Shown: piece by piece, positions 10,350 to 18,702 of the stretch | How positions within the stretch are numbered: position 1 is the first letter of the stretch | Layout of the letters: each line of letters starts with the position of its first letter | NCBI GenBank assembly: GCA_944385055.1 | Contig: CALWVT010000005.1 | Span: 62,001 to 126,000, forward strand | Length of the DNA: 64,000 nucleotides | Direction of reading: 5' to 3' | DNA from: an uncultured Clostridia bacterium | GTDB taxonomy: Bacteria; Bacillota; Clostridia; Oscillospirales; Acutalibacteraceae | Position numbers and translations under genes: made by a program | The notes under the pieces: model-generated | Told to the model about the DNA's origin: nothing | What the model saw: the letters and a program-made list of their open reading frames with translations, nothing else | Databases searched by the model: none

Positions 10350-10398
10350 GCCCGGGCGCTTCCGCAAGCACACAGCTTCGGAAGCGCCCGGGCTTTTC
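10350..10398 (+). terminator. glnN terminator
   Basis: A 15-bp GC-rich stem (10350-10364 with 10379-10393), loop of 14, then TTTT. Confidence 0.9.
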
Positions 10399-10422
10399 TG
10401 TTTTCACGCGTATGTACGAACC

Positions 10423-10743
10423 TTACGCTGTCCCCTGCACGCGGCGCTGGCGGTCCCAGTCGTCAAGCGTCATGCGGCCGGTCTGCGCATTCGGGTCATT
10501 TGCCCAGCGCACGAGCTGTTCGACCCCGGCGCGTGTGATCGCACTCTCCTCACGCAGCTGCGCGACGTCCTCCTTCAGGTCTGCGATGTCTTTCTGCATG
10601 CCATCCATTTGCTGCTGCATGCCATCCATTTGCTGCTGCATGCCATCCATTTGCTGCTGCATGCCATCCATCCGCTGCTGCATGGGTTCCAGCTTCTGAT
10701 CCAGCAGTGTGGAAATGGCCTGTAAATCTTCGCGGCTCAGCAT
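10423..10743 (-). CDS. Coiled-coil protein with tandem heptads, function unknown
   Basis: 106 residues, no signal peptide or membrane helix. Residues about 20-50 consist of heptads of the form M-Q-Q-Q-M-D-G, four near-identical copies encoded by a 21-bp DNA repeat; a second coiled-coil stretch (K-D-I-A-D-L-K-E-D-V-A-Q-L-R) follows, then a short C-terminal W-A-N-D-P-N-A-Q-T-G-R region. AAAGGAGGG precedes the start. It lies 54 bases after proS on the same strand and may be read through from it. I do not recognise a family. Confidence 0.75.
   Translation of the reverse strand: MLSREDLQAISTLLDQKLEPMQQRMDGMQQQMDGMQQQMDGMQQQMDGMQKDIADLKEDVAQLREESAITRAGVEQLVRWANDPNAQTGRMTLDDWDRQRRVQGTA
10598..10681. 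repeat. Four tandem 21-bp units in the coiled-coil gene
   Basis: Units start at 10598, 10619, 10640 and 10661. The first three are identical, the fourth differs at two adjacent bases (TT to CC). Each unit encodes one heptad, so gain or loss keeps both the reading frame and the coiled-coil register. Confidence 0.97.
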
Positions 10744-10797
10744 AAAAGGTCCCTCCTTTCGCGTTGATGAAATTGAAAACGGACAAACTTCTCCATA

Positions 10798-12240
10798 TTA
10801 ATACTGACGGCCCCAATACAGCATGTGCTTCGCGGGCTTGCCGCAGCAGACACACGTGTCGGCGATGTGCTCCTCCTCAAACGGGATGCAGCGGGATTTC
10901 ACGCCGCCGGTCTCATCCTTGAGCTTCTCCTCGCAGGCGGGATCGCCGCACCACATGGCCTTGATAAAGCCCGGATGATTCTTGGCGAGGTCGAGGAATT
11001 CCTCGTGGTTGTGGGCCGTAAACGTTTTCTTTTGGAGATTTTCCTCTGCGTTGCGGTAGAGGATGTCGTGCACATTCTGCAGTTCCTCGCGCACGGCCGT
11101 CTCGAGCTCCGAAAGGGCGACGAAGCGCTTCTCGCGGTCGGGGCGGCGCACAAGTACGCACTGGCCCTGTTCGATGTCTTTCGGGCCGATTTCCAAGCGC
11201 AGCGGCACGCCCTTCATCTCGTACTGCGCGAACTTCCAGCCGGGCGACTGGTCGCTGTCGTCCACCTTCACGCGCACGCCCGCGGCCTTCAGCTGCTGAA
11301 ACAGCTCGTTTGCCTTTTCGAGCACGCCGGGCTTATGCATGGCGACCGGCACAATCACAACCTGGATCGGCGCGATGGCCGGCGGCAGCGAAAGGCCGCT
11401 GTCATCACCGTGGACCATGATGACGCCGCCGATCATGCGCGTCGAAACGCCCCAGCTTGTCTGGAACGGCGTCTGCAGCTGGTTATTCTTGTCCGCGAAC
11501 GTGATGCCGAAACTCTTCGCGAAGCCGTCGCCGAAGTAATGGCTCGTGCCGCCCTGCAGCGCGACGCCGTTGTGCATCATGGCTTCAATCGTGTATGTTT
11601 CCAGCGCGCCGGCAAACTTTTCGCTTTCGGTCTTGCGGCCGACGACGGGCGGGATAGCCAGCGCATCGCGGTAGAAATCCGCGTACACCTTCAAAATGCG
11701 CAGCGTCTCCTCGCGCGCCTCCTCGGGCGTCGCATGCATCGTGTGGCCTTCCTGCCACAAAAATTCGCTTGTGCGCAAAAACGGCCGCGTCGTCTTTTCC
11801 CAGCGCACGACGCTGCACCACTGGTTATAAAGTTTCGGAAGGTCGCGCCAGGAATGGATGACCTTTTTATAATGCTCACAGAACAGCGTCTCGCTCGTCG
11901 GGCGCACGCACAGGCGCTCTTCGAGCTTTTCGTCGCCGCCCTGCGTGACCCACGCCACTTCCGGCGCAAAGCCCTGGACGTGGTCTTTCTCCTTATTCAG
12001 CAGGCTCTCCGGGATAAACAGCGGCATATAGACGTTCTCATGGCCGAGTTCCTTGAATTCTTTGTCCAGGATGCTCTGCATATTTTCCCAAATCGCATAC
12101 CCATACGGTTCGATAACCATGCAGCCCTTCATGCTGCTGTAATCCATCAATTCCGCCTTTTTGACGACATCCGTATACCAGCGGGAAAAGTCCTCCTCCA
12201 TCGGGGTGATCTCTTCCACCAGCTTCTTCTGCTTTGCCAT
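10798..12240 (-). CDS. proS: Prolyl-tRNA synthetase, eukaryote/archaea-like (type 3)
   Basis: 480 residues, the short ProRS form without the editing insertion of the 570-residue bacterial type. It charges tRNA-Pro. Class II motif 2 region [15 protein letters not shown] and W-Q-E-G-H-T are present, as are G-T-S-H-Y-F-G and motif 3 [12 protein letters not shown]. The C-terminus has a C-x-x-x-C ... C-V-C-C zinc-type pattern and ends in Y, as usual for this form. Start 12240 has AGAGGAG upstream. No T-box is seen in the leader; instead there is a CCCC/GGGG hairpin (12296-12308) near the 5' end and a palindrome at 12265-12278. Confidence 0.96.
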   Translation of the reverse strand: MAKQKKLVEEITPMEEDFSRWYTDVVKKAELMDYSSMKGCMVIEPYGYAIWENMQSILDKEFKELGHENVYMPLFIPESLLNKEKDHVQGFAPEVAWVTQGGDEKLEERLCVRPTSETLFCEHYKKVIHSWRDLPKLYNQWCSVVRWEKTTRPFLRTSEFLWQEGHTMHATPEEAREETLRILKVYADFYRDALAIPPVVGRKTESEKFAGALETYTIEAMMHNGVALQGGTSHYFGDGFAKSFGITFADKNNQLQTPFQTSWGVSTRMIGGVIMVHGDDSGLSLPPAIAPIQVVIVPVAMHKPGVLEKANELFQQLKAAGVRVKVDDSDQSPGWKFAQYEMKGVPLRLEIGPKDIEQGQCVLVRRPDREKRFVALSELETAVREELQNVHDILYRNAEENLQKKTFTAHNHEEFLDLAKNHPGFIKAMWCGDPACEEKLKDETGGVKSRCIPFEEEHIADTCVCCGKPAKHMLYWGRQY

Positions 12241-12316
12241 TGTAACACTCCTCTTTTCACGATCCGCCCGCGCGGGCGTTTGCATGCCGCACTGTCCCCT
12301 TTTCGGGGTTTCTTCC

Positions 12317-12345
12317 AGTATACCAGAAAGCCTGCCCCTTCGCAA
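12317..12345 (-). promoter_or_regulatory. proS promoter
   Basis: Minus-strand TTGCGA (12340-12345), 17-base spacer, TATACT (12317-12322) with TGG extension. Confidence 0.75.
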
Positions 12346-12352
12346 GCCGAAA

Positions 12353-12405
12353 GAAAGGGCCCTTCTGCCGCAGCGGAGATTCGCACCGCGGCAAAAGGGC
12401 CTTCT
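12353..12405 (-). terminator. Terminator after the oadB/oadG-like pair
   Basis: Stem with arms about 12357-12372 and 12388-12401; on the minus strand it is followed by CTTTCTTTC. It lies between oadG-like and the proS promoter. Confidence 0.75.
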
Positions 12406-12447
12406 TTTCAAATCTTCTTCCCGTGTTTCATCAAACCGGCAGGGCCG

Positions 12448-12657
12448 TTATTCCTTCTTTTTCTTGCCGCTTGTAAATTTGCGCAGCAGGAAAATCACGA
12501 GGAAAATGACCACCATCACAATGAAGATGCCCACCATCCCCTGCAGCAAAAGCCACAAGGAACCGATCAGGTCATCGGTCTTCACGACGCCCATCAGGCT
12601 CTGGAAATCCGCCGCCATCGGGCCAAACAAAAATTGAAACAATACCTGTACCGTCAT
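12448..12657 (-). CDS. OadG-like small subunit of Na+-translocating decarboxylase
   Basis: 69 residues: a hydrophobic but charged N-terminal half and one clear transmembrane helix (G-M-V-G-I-F-I-V-M-V-V-I-F-L-V-I-F), then a lysine-rich tail. This is the layout of decarboxylase gamma subunits, and the gene starts 3 bases after the stop of the beta subunit, so translation is probably coupled. The sequence is too short for a firm family call; position is the main evidence. Confidence 0.6.
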   Translation of the reverse strand: MTVQVLFQFLFGPMAADFQSLMGVVKTDDLIGSLWLLLQGMVGIFIVMVVIFLVIFLLRKFTSGKKKKE

Positions 12658-12660
12658 ACG

Positions 12661-13794
12661 TTACACCCCCAGCAGCGAACCTGCAAGATTCAAGATGATG
12701 CCGCCCGCGACGACCGAGCCGATCTGGCCCGCGACATTCGCGCCGACTGCGTGCATCAGCAGATGGTTCTGATTGTCTTCCTTGATGCCCATCTTCTCGA
12801 TGACGCGCGCGCTCATCGGGAAGGCCGAAATGCCGGCGCCGCCGACCATCGGGTTGATCTTCTTGCCCTTGGGCAGGAAAACGTTCAAAAGCTTCGCAAA
12901 CAGAACGCCGCCAACCGTATCAAAGACAAACGCAAAGAGGCCGAGCGCCATGATCAGCAGCGTGCCCCAGTTTAAGAACTGGTCGGCCTTCATCTGGAAC
13001 GCGATCGTGATGCCGAGGAAAATCGTAATCAAGTTTGCCAGCGGCCCGGCTGCCGTCTCCTTGAGGCTGTCGAGCTTGCCGCATTCGCGCAAGAGGTTGC
13101 CGAACATCAGGAAGCCGACGAGCGCGACGCTGTCCGGCGCGACGAGGCCCGCAATCACCGTCACGATGATCGGGAACAGAATGCGCGTCGTCTTCGAGAC
13201 GGACTGCGGGTTATAGGGCATACGGATGCTGCGTTCCTTCTTCGTCGTGACGAGGCGGATCGCCGCGGGCTGGATGATCGGCACGAGCGCCATGTAGCTG
13301 TACGCCGCGACGGCAATCGCGCCCTTATAGTTCGAGTCGAGCACCTGCGACACGAGGATCGACGTCGGGCCGTCCGCCGCGCCGATGATGCCTGCGCTCA
13401 TCGCGTCCTTCAGCGGGAACCCGAGCAGCACCGCCAACACGACGGTCATGAAAATACCAAACTGCGCAGCGCCGCCAAACAGCAGCATGCGCGCGTTCGA
13501 GAGCAGCGGCCCAAAATCAATCATGGCGCCGATGCCGACGAACAAAAGCAGCGGCATCGCTTCACTCGCGGCAATGCCGATGTTGTAGAGCCACTCGATA
13601 ATGCCGTTGTCGCCGAGCACGCCGGTAAACGGGAGGTTTACCAGAATCGCACCAAAGCCCATCGGGATTAACAGCGACGGCTCAAAGTCCTTCTTGATGG
13701 CAAGCCAGATCAAAAGCCCGCCAATTGCCCACATGACAATCATCTGCCACGTGATGTTTTGCACACCTTCGATCAGAAACCCAAAATCACTCAC
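12661..13794 (-). CDS. oadB: Sodium-pumping decarboxylase beta subunit
   Basis: 377 residues with about nine or ten transmembrane segments, the OadB/GcdB/MmdB family that couples decarboxylation of a carboxybiotin to Na+ export. Diagnostic stretches: I-I-G-A-A-D-G-P-T-S-I (about residues 137-147), whose Asp is the family's essential Na+ site residue, and N-P-M-V-G-G-A-G-I-S-A-F-P-M-S-A-R-V (about 312-329). Start is GTG with GAGGAAG upstream. No carboxyltransferase alpha subunit or biotin carrier is in the window, so whether the substrate is oxaloacetate, methylmalonyl-CoA or glutaconyl-CoA cannot be decided. Follows nagA on the same strand after 69 bases. Confidence 0.92.
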   Translation of the reverse strand: MSDFGFLIEGVQNITWQMIVMWAIGGLLIWLAIKKDFEPSLLIPMGFGAILVNLPFTGVLGDNGIIEWLYNIGIAASEAMPLLLFVGIGAMIDFGPLLSNARMLLFGGAAQFGIFMTVVLAVLLGFPLKDAMSAGIIGAADGPTSILVSQVLDSNYKGAIAVAAYSYMALVPIIQPAAIRLVTTKKERSIRMPYNPQSVSKTTRILFPIIVTVIAGLVAPDSVALVGFLMFGNLLRECGKLDSLKETAAGPLANLITIFLGITIAFQMKADQFLNWGTLLIMALGLFAFVFDTVGGVLFAKLLNVFLPKGKKINPMVGGAGISAFPMSARVIEKMGIKEDNQNHLLMHAVGANVAGQIGSVVAGGIILNLAGSLLGV

Positions 13795-13863
13795 AAAGCT
13801 TCCTCATTTCCTGTAATTGTAGTTTTTTATGAAAAGCGCAGCGTGGCGCAGAATTGTCCCTGT

Positions 13864-15003
13864 TTACGCCTCATACACGGTGCGGCCGCCGACGACCGTG
13901 CGGTCCAAGTGCAGCGTGCCCGCGTCGAGCACGAGCAGGTCCGCGCGCTTGCCGGGTTCGAGCGAACCGCGGCAGGCGTCCTCTTTCACTTCGCGGCACG
14001 GCGTCTGCGTGGCGGCTTCAACGGCCTGTTCGATCGGGATGCCCCAGCTGACGAGGTTCTGCACTTCCTTTAAAAGGTTCGTCGTGCTGCCGGCAATCGT
14101 GCCGTCCTTTAAACGCGCCTCCCCATGCTTGACATAGACGGTCTGGCCGCCGAGCTCGCTGACACCGTCGGGCATGCCGGCCGCACGCATGCTGTCGCTG
14201 ATGATGCAGATGCGCGAAGCCCCCAGCTGGCGGAACACGATGCGCAGCGTCGCCGGATGCAGGTGGAAGCCGTCGCAGATGAGTTCCGCCGTCACGTGCT
14301 CGCTGTCGAAGACGGCGCCGACAACGCCCGGCGCGCGGTGCGTGAGCCCCGGCATGGCATTAAAAAGATGCGTCGCATGGGTCACGCCATGGCGAAACGC
14401 CCACATGGCCTGGTCGTAATCGGCATCCGTGTGCGCGATGCTGACCGTGCACAGTTCCCTTGCGCCGCGCAGGAATTCCTGGGTATGCGGCCGCTCGGGC
14501 GCGATGTCGACGAGTTTAATCGTGCGGCCGCTCTCCTCCCAATACGAGGAAAAGGCATCGAAATCCGGGTCGCGGACGTATTCTTCCTTCTGGGCGCCCT
14601 TGCGGGAGGGGCTGATAAACGGCCCTTCCATGTTGACGCCCAACACCTGCGCCCCGGGCATCTCGCGGCCGACCGCCGCCCCGGCCGTGCGCACGGCGCG
14701 GCGGATCTCCTCGTCGCTGACCGTCATCGTCGTCGGGCAAAACGCCGTCACGCCGCACGCAGCAAGGTGTGCGGACATCTTTTCGATGGCTTCGGCGCTG
14801 CCGTCGCACGTGTCCATATTGACGCAGCCGTGGATGTGGATATCGACAAAGCCGGGGGTCAGGACCTTCCCGGTGCAGTCGAGGACCTCATCCCCCGTTA
14901 AGTTGTGGCCGATTTTGACAATGCGGTCCCCTTCGGTGCGCAAGTCCGCCGTGCGCGGCGCGGCACCGGTCCCATTGACGATTGTTGCGTTGCGGTAAAT
15001 CAT
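13864..15003 (-). CDS. nagA: N-acetylglucosamine-6-phosphate deacetylase
   Basis: 379 residues of the amidohydrolase superfamily. It deacetylates GlcNAc-6-phosphate in the cytoplasm. Visible: D-I-H-I-H-G (metal site, about residues 55-60), N-M-E-G-P-F-I-S (Glu ligand, about 123-130), A-H-T-D-A, H-A-T-H-L-F-N-A-M, and I-S-D-S-M (catalytic Asp near 264). Start 15003 has AGAGGAG upstream. Its pathway partner nagB lies 16 kb away rather than in the same operon. A GGGCG/CGCCC hairpin lies just upstream (15022-15047). Confidence 0.96.
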   Translation of the reverse strand: MIYRNATIVNGTGAAPRTADLRTEGDRIVKIGHNLTGDEVLDCTGKVLTPGFVDIHIHGCVNMDTCDGSAEAIEKMSAHLAACGVTAFCPTTMTVSDEEIRRAVRTAGAAVGREMPGAQVLGVNMEGPFISPSRKGAQKEEYVRDPDFDAFSSYWEESGRTIKLVDIAPERPHTQEFLRGARELCTVSIAHTDADYDQAMWAFRHGVTHATHLFNAMPGLTHRAPGVVGAVFDSEHVTAELICDGFHLHPATLRIVFRQLGASRICIISDSMRAAGMPDGVSELGGQTVYVKHGEARLKDGTIAGSTTNLLKEVQNLVSWGIPIEQAVEAATQTPCREVKEDACRGSLEPGKRADLLVLDAGTLHLDRTVVGGRTVYEA

Positions 15004-15137
15004 CGTAAAGACTCCTCTTTTCAAAGGGCGTTTTTAAAAAACGCGCCCGGATCTGCCTACGGCCGTTGAAAAGGCCATGCCCTTTCCACATCAACACGCA
15101 CTTTCGCGCATACGATGCAGAAAGGAGGTTTTGCAGA

Positions 15138-15872
15138 ATGCCAACGTTGTATTTGAGTCCCTCCACGCAGGAATGGAATCCCTACGCGGGCGGGGGCAAT
15201 GAAGAACAATATATGAATCTTGTCGCGGACGACATGATGCCATACCTGCGCGCGTGCGCGATCAGCGTAACCCGCAACACGCCCGAGATGACGGCCGCCA
15301 GCTCCATCGTGCAGTCGAATGCGGGGCACTACGGGCTGCACCTGGCGCTGCATTCGAACGCCTCGCCGGCATCTTCGGCCGGCCAGCGGCGCGGTGCGGA
15401 GGTCTATTACGCGCGCGGCGCCGTGGCAGGGCTGCGCGCCGCCGAACTGATTGCCGCGAACCTGCGGGAAATCTATCCGGGCGACGTGCGCGTGCTCGCA
15501 ACGACGACGCTCGGCGAGGTCGTACGCACGCGGGCGCCGGCGGTCTTAATTGAATACGCCTACCACGACAACGCGGAGGACGCCGAATGGATCCGCTCGA
15601 ATATCCCCGAAATCGCGCAGGCCACGGCAAAAGCCGTCGCGCAGTTTTTCGGCCTGCCATTTGCCGACCCCATCAACCCGCCCGCACACGGCCGCGTCAA
15701 AACAAAGGGCAGCGCGCTGCTGCTGCGCGCAAAGCCGGACCGCACGACCGCGGTGATCGGGCGGCTCGCAAACGGGCAGCCCGTCACGCTGTACGGCGAG
15801 TGGAAAGGCTGGGTTTCCGTTGAAAGCAGCGGCCTTTTAGGCTGGGTCGACGGGCGGTACCTTGCGCGCTGA
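15138..15872 (+). CDS. N-acetylmuramoyl-L-alanine amidase with C-terminal SH3-type domain
   Basis: 244 residues: Amidase_3 fold (about 1-178), a short linker, then an SH3b-like domain (about 185-244, R-V-K-T-K-G-S-A-L-L-L-R to G-W-V-D-G-R-Y-L). Expected catalytic elements: G-N-E-E-Q-Y-M-N (Glu ligand), L-A-L-H-S-N-A (His ligand) and V-L-I-E-Y-A-Y-H-D-N (catalytic Glu). The N-terminal D-P-G-H-G of canonical amidases is replaced by L-S-P-S-T-Q, a pattern I recall from clostridial members. No signal peptide is seen, so release may need lysis or another route, or it acts in sporulation. AAAGGAGG precedes the ATG. Confidence 0.85.
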   Translation: MPTLYLSPSTQEWNPYAGGGNEEQYMNLVADDMMPYLRACAISVTRNTPEMTAASSIVQSNAGHYGLHLALHSNASPASSAGQRRGAEVYYARGAVAGLRAAELIAANLREIYPGDVRVLATTTLGEVVRTRAPAVLIEYAYHDNAEDAEWIRSNIPEIAQATAKAVAQFFGLPFADPINPPAHGRVKTKGSALLLRAKPDRTTAVIGRLANGQPVTLYGEWKGWVSVESSGLLGWVDGRYLAR

Positions 15873-15881
15873 TCTGCCGCC

Positions 15882-17072
15882 TTACCGCTTTGCTTCCATC
15901 GCCGCGCGGGCAACCGTTTCAAACGGCACATTGCACTTCCTCGCTAAGCGGCGCACATCGTCATATTCAGGCTTTGCGCGCCGGCCGCCGGGGCCGTCGG
16001 CGAATTTGAGCCGCACATCGCCATAGGGCGTGTGGACGGTGGTGGAGGCGCGCTGCAAAACGCGGCGCTCACACAAATGCATGCGCACGCCGAGTGTGGA
16101 CGTATGCCGCAGCATCAGCTGGGCAAACGTCTCTTTCTGCGCGGCCGGGCAAAGGCACGTAAGCCGGACGCCCGGGCGCGCTTTTTTCATGCCGATCGGC
16201 GTGGTGAACACGTCGAGCGCGCCGGCATCCAACAGGGCCTCCATCGCGAACGCGACCGCTTCCGGCGTCATATCGTCCAAATTGCAGCACAATTCCGCCA
16301 CGGCATCGCCGTCGGTCATGCCGCCCTCGCCGAAAAACGCGCGCACGCAGTTGGCCTTCGGATATTCCTTCGTGCCGAGGCCATAGCCGATCTTTTCCAC
16401 GGTCATCAGCGGCTGGTAGCTAAAGCGCGAGACAAACCGGCGCAAAAGCGCCGCGCCCGTCGGCGTGCACAACTCTCCGCGCGTGCCGTCGCTGTACGTC
16501 GGAATTCCCTCGAGCAGGCGCGCCGTCGCCGGTGCCGGCACCGGCAGCACGCCATGGGCACAGCGCACATGACCGCTGCCCGTATTGACCGGGGAAGCCG
16601 TCACCGTATCGGCGCCGATCATCGAAAAGAGCAAGCAGCAGCCGAGCACGTCCGCCGCCGCGTCCAGCGCGCCGACCTCGTGGAAATGAACCTCATTGGC
16701 CGGCCGGCCATGGACCGCACCCTCGGCCTTGGCGATGTCGCCGTAAACGGCGCAGGCGTCCTCGATGACGGATTCCGGCAGCGGCTGCGCGCGCAAAAGC
16801 GCCTGTACATCCCCCAAATGGCGGTGTACATGCCCGCCGTGCGCGTGGCCGGGGTCGTCCGGATGCTCGACCTCGCCGTGAATCTGCACCTTCATATGCG
16901 TGCCGCGGATGCCGCAGCGGACAGCCGTCTCGCTCTCAATCGTGACGCCGGGCAGCGCAAGGCTGTGCATGGCGGACCAAAACGCGTCCGGGTCCGGGCA
17001 GACCTCCAAAAGCGCCGCGGTGAGCATATCCCCTGCAGCGCCCATGCCGCAGTCCAAATATAAAAGCTTCAT
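15882..17072 (-). CDS. larC: LarC, nickel insertion into the pincer cofactor
   Basis: 396 residues in one uninterrupted frame (in Lactiplantibacillus plantarum the homologue needs a frameshift). LarC is a CTP-dependent metal insertase that adds Ni to the pyridinium bis-thiocarboxylate nucleotide. N-terminal L-Y-L-D-C-G-M-G-A-A-G-D-M matches the family start (usually F-D-x-x-x-G-x-x-G-D-M). A His-rich stretch, H-P-D-D-P-G-H-A-H-G-G-H-V-H-R-H (about residues 69-84), is the likely nickel reservoir. The start codon overlaps the larB stop by 4 bases (ATGA). It ends 9 bases from the opposing amidase stop, leaving no separate terminator. Confidence 0.93.
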   Translation of the reverse strand: MKLLYLDCGMGAAGDMLTAALLEVCPDPDAFWSAMHSLALPGVTIESETAVRCGIRGTHMKVQIHGEVEHPDDPGHAHGGHVHRHLGDVQALLRAQPLPESVIEDACAVYGDIAKAEGAVHGRPANEVHFHEVGALDAAADVLGCCLLFSMIGADTVTASPVNTGSGHVRCAHGVLPVPAPATARLLEGIPTYSDGTRGELCTPTGAALLRRFVSRFSYQPLMTVEKIGYGLGTKEYPKANCVRAFFGEGGMTDGDAVAELCCNLDDMTPEAVAFAMEALLDAGALDVFTTPIGMKKARPGVRLTCLCPAAQKETFAQLMLRHTSTLGVRMHLCERRVLQRASTTVHTPYGDVRLKFADGPGGRRAKPEYDDVRRLARKCNVPFETVARAAMEAKR

Positions 17073-17830
17073 TCGTGGATCCCCTCCATTCGATTGATGC
17101 GGTCAGCCAAAAAGCCCGCGCCAAAGCCGTTGTCGATGTTGACGACGCTCACGCCGCTCGCGCAGGAATTGAGCATCGACAATAATGCGCTCAATCCCCC
17201 GAAATTGGCACCGTACCCGACGCTCGTCGGCACCGCGATGACCGGGCACGCGCACAGCCCGCCGATGACGCTGGCGAGTGCGCCTTCCATCCCCGCCACG
17301 GCGACCACCACGCGCGCGGCCGCCAGATCTTCCACATGTGCCAAAAGCCGCTGCAGCCCCGCCACACCGACATCCGTCAGGCGCTCTACACGGCTGCCGA
17401 GCGCTTCCGCCGTCTGGGCGGCCTCCTCGGCCACCGGCAGGTCGCTCGTACCCGCGCAGGCGACAACGACGCGGCCGACGGGCTTTGGTGCCGGGCATGC
17501 GCCCGCAACGCCCAGATGCGGCACCGGATCATACCGAAACCCCGGCAAATCCTGCAAAAGCGCCGCGGCTTCGGGGGAAAGCCGTGTGATTAAAATGTTG
17601 CGGTCCCCGTTTTTCAGCTGTGCGCGGGCGATGGCCGCAATCTGCTCGGGCGTCTTCCCCGCGCCGTAAATGACTTCCGGCACCCCCTGGCGCAGGCCGC
17701 GGTGATGATCGACTTTCGCAAAGCCCAAATCCTCAAAGGGGCTGATTTTCAGTTTCTGTTCGGCGTCCTCCGGCGTGAGGGCACCGGACTGCACCTGTTT
17801 TAAAATTTCCAAAACCGTATCCGGGCGCAT
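17069..17830 (-). CDS. larB: LarB, carboxylase/hydrolase of NaAD for the nickel pincer cofactor
   Basis: 253 residues. LarB carboxylates nicotinic acid adenine dinucleotide and cleaves its phosphoanhydride, the first step to the Ni-pincer cofactor. N-terminal part ends in D-H-H-R-x-x-R-Q-G-V-P-E-V-I-Y-G (about residues 39-56), a LarB signature; the C-terminal half is an AIR-carboxylase (PurE)-like fold with V-V-A-C-A-G-T-S-D and the N-I-D-N-G-F-G-A-G-F tail. Sits 29 bases after larE and overlaps larC by 4 bases. Confidence 0.93.
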   Translation of the reverse strand: MRPDTVLEILKQVQSGALTPEDAEQKLKISPFEDLGFAKVDHHRGLRQGVPEVIYGAGKTPEQIAAIARAQLKNGDRNILITRLSPEAAALLQDLPGFRYDPVPHLGVAGACPAPKPVGRVVVACAGTSDLPVAEEAAQTAEALGSRVERLTDVGVAGLQRLLAHVEDLAAARVVVAVAGMEGALASVIGGLCACPVIAVPTSVGYGANFGGLSALLSMLNSCASGVSVVNIDNGFGAGFLADRINRMEGIHE

Positions 17831-17859
17831 CGCACGTCCCTTCTTTCCCGGCGGCAGCT

Positions 17860-18609
17860 TTACGGGCGCGGCTGCAAATCGAGCAGCACGGCCTCAAACG
17901 AGGGCTGCAGCGCCGTTAAAATTTCCTGTCGAAGCTCGATTACACGCGCCAGCTGGCTTTCCGGCAGCTGGATGCGGGCCGCGCCGTGGTAGAGCCGCAC
18001 GCGGTAATCGGAAAAGCCGAGCCGGTCGAGCACATCCTCGGCCTGCTCGATACACTGCAGCGCCGCATACGTGATCGGTTCGCCGGTCGGCACGCGCGTC
18101 GCCAGGCACGCATACGCCGGCTTGTCCGCCGTGAAAAGGCCCGCCGCACGCGCGCTGGCGCGGATCTTTGCCTTCGTCATCCCACACAGCCGCAAAGGCG
18201 ACAGCACGCCGAATTCCTCGAGCGCCTGCATGCCGGGGCGGTCTGTGATGTCGTCGGAAGCGTTCGTGCCGTCGAGCACCACGGAAAAGCCGTCCTTCGC
18301 CGCTGCCTCGCACAGGCATGAAAACAAGCTGCGCTTGCACCAGTAGCAGCGGCGTGAGCCATTTTCCGCGACCGCGGCGTCCGCGAGCACATCCTTCGAG
18401 AGCACCGTCACCGGCGCATCCACAAGCGCCGCGATGCGCTCGACGTCGCGGCGTTCCCTCGCCGGCTGGAACGGTGTCTCGAGAAAATACCCGTGCACCT
18501 GTTTGGCGTACCGGCTGGCCTCATAAAATAAGTAAGTCGAATCCACACCGCCGGACAGCGCGACCGCCACGACCGGATGTGCTTCAAAAAACGTCTGTAA
18601 GGTCTGCAA
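17860..18609 (-). CDS. larE: LarE, sulfur transferase of the nickel pincer cofactor
   Basis: 249 residues, PP-loop ATPase fold with S-G-G-V-D-S-T near residue 19. LarE converts the two carboxylates of the pyridinium intermediate to thiocarboxylates. Cysteines visible: R-C-Y-W-C-K (about 95-100) and A-C-L-A-T-R (about 155-160). The last matches the Cys that L. plantarum LarE sacrifices; having all three suits the [4Fe-4S]-dependent subclass (inference). I choose a TTG start because AAGGGAGGG lies a few bases upstream; the frame stays open to 18702 but the extra residues are not family-like. Probably transcribed with argH, 93 bases upstream. Confidence 0.9.
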   Translation of the reverse strand: MQTLQTFFEAHPVVAVALSGGVDSTYLFYEASRYAKQVHGYFLETPFQPARERRDVERIAALVDAPVTVLSKDVLADAAVAENGSRRCYWCKRSLFSCLCEAAAKDGFSVVLDGTNASDDITDRPGMQALEEFGVLSPLRLCGMTKAKIRASARAAGLFTADKPAYACLATRVPTGEPITYAALQCIEQAEDVLDRLGFSDYRVRLYHGAARIQLPESQLARVIELRQEILTALQPSFEAVLLDLQPRP

Positions 18610-18702
18610 AAAAGGCCCTCCCTTCTCTGTGAAAAAGATGGACGGCTGGGGCGGCATTCCCGATGGCCCCGCGCCGTTTTTCATTTTGCATCGTATGGGC
18701 AT

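Noticed and set aside
10598..10681. A CRISPR-like array
   Set aside because: The 21-bp units are directly abutting with no spacers and encode heptads in frame.
12241..12345. A T-box riboswitch controlling proS
   Set aside because: The leader is under 80 bases and lacks the T-box motif.
10825..12975. A 716-residue plus-strand open frame opposite proS
   Set aside because: It is antisense to the clear ProRS gene, is rich in His, Arg and Ala as expected of a GC-rich reverse frame, and has no ribosome site.
16032..17063. A 343-residue plus-strand frame opposite larC
   Set aside because: Arg/His-rich antisense shadow; larC motifs and the larB overlap establish the minus strand as coding.
15882..17072. 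A programmed frameshift in larC
   Set aside because: Known from L. plantarum, but here the gene is one continuous frame.
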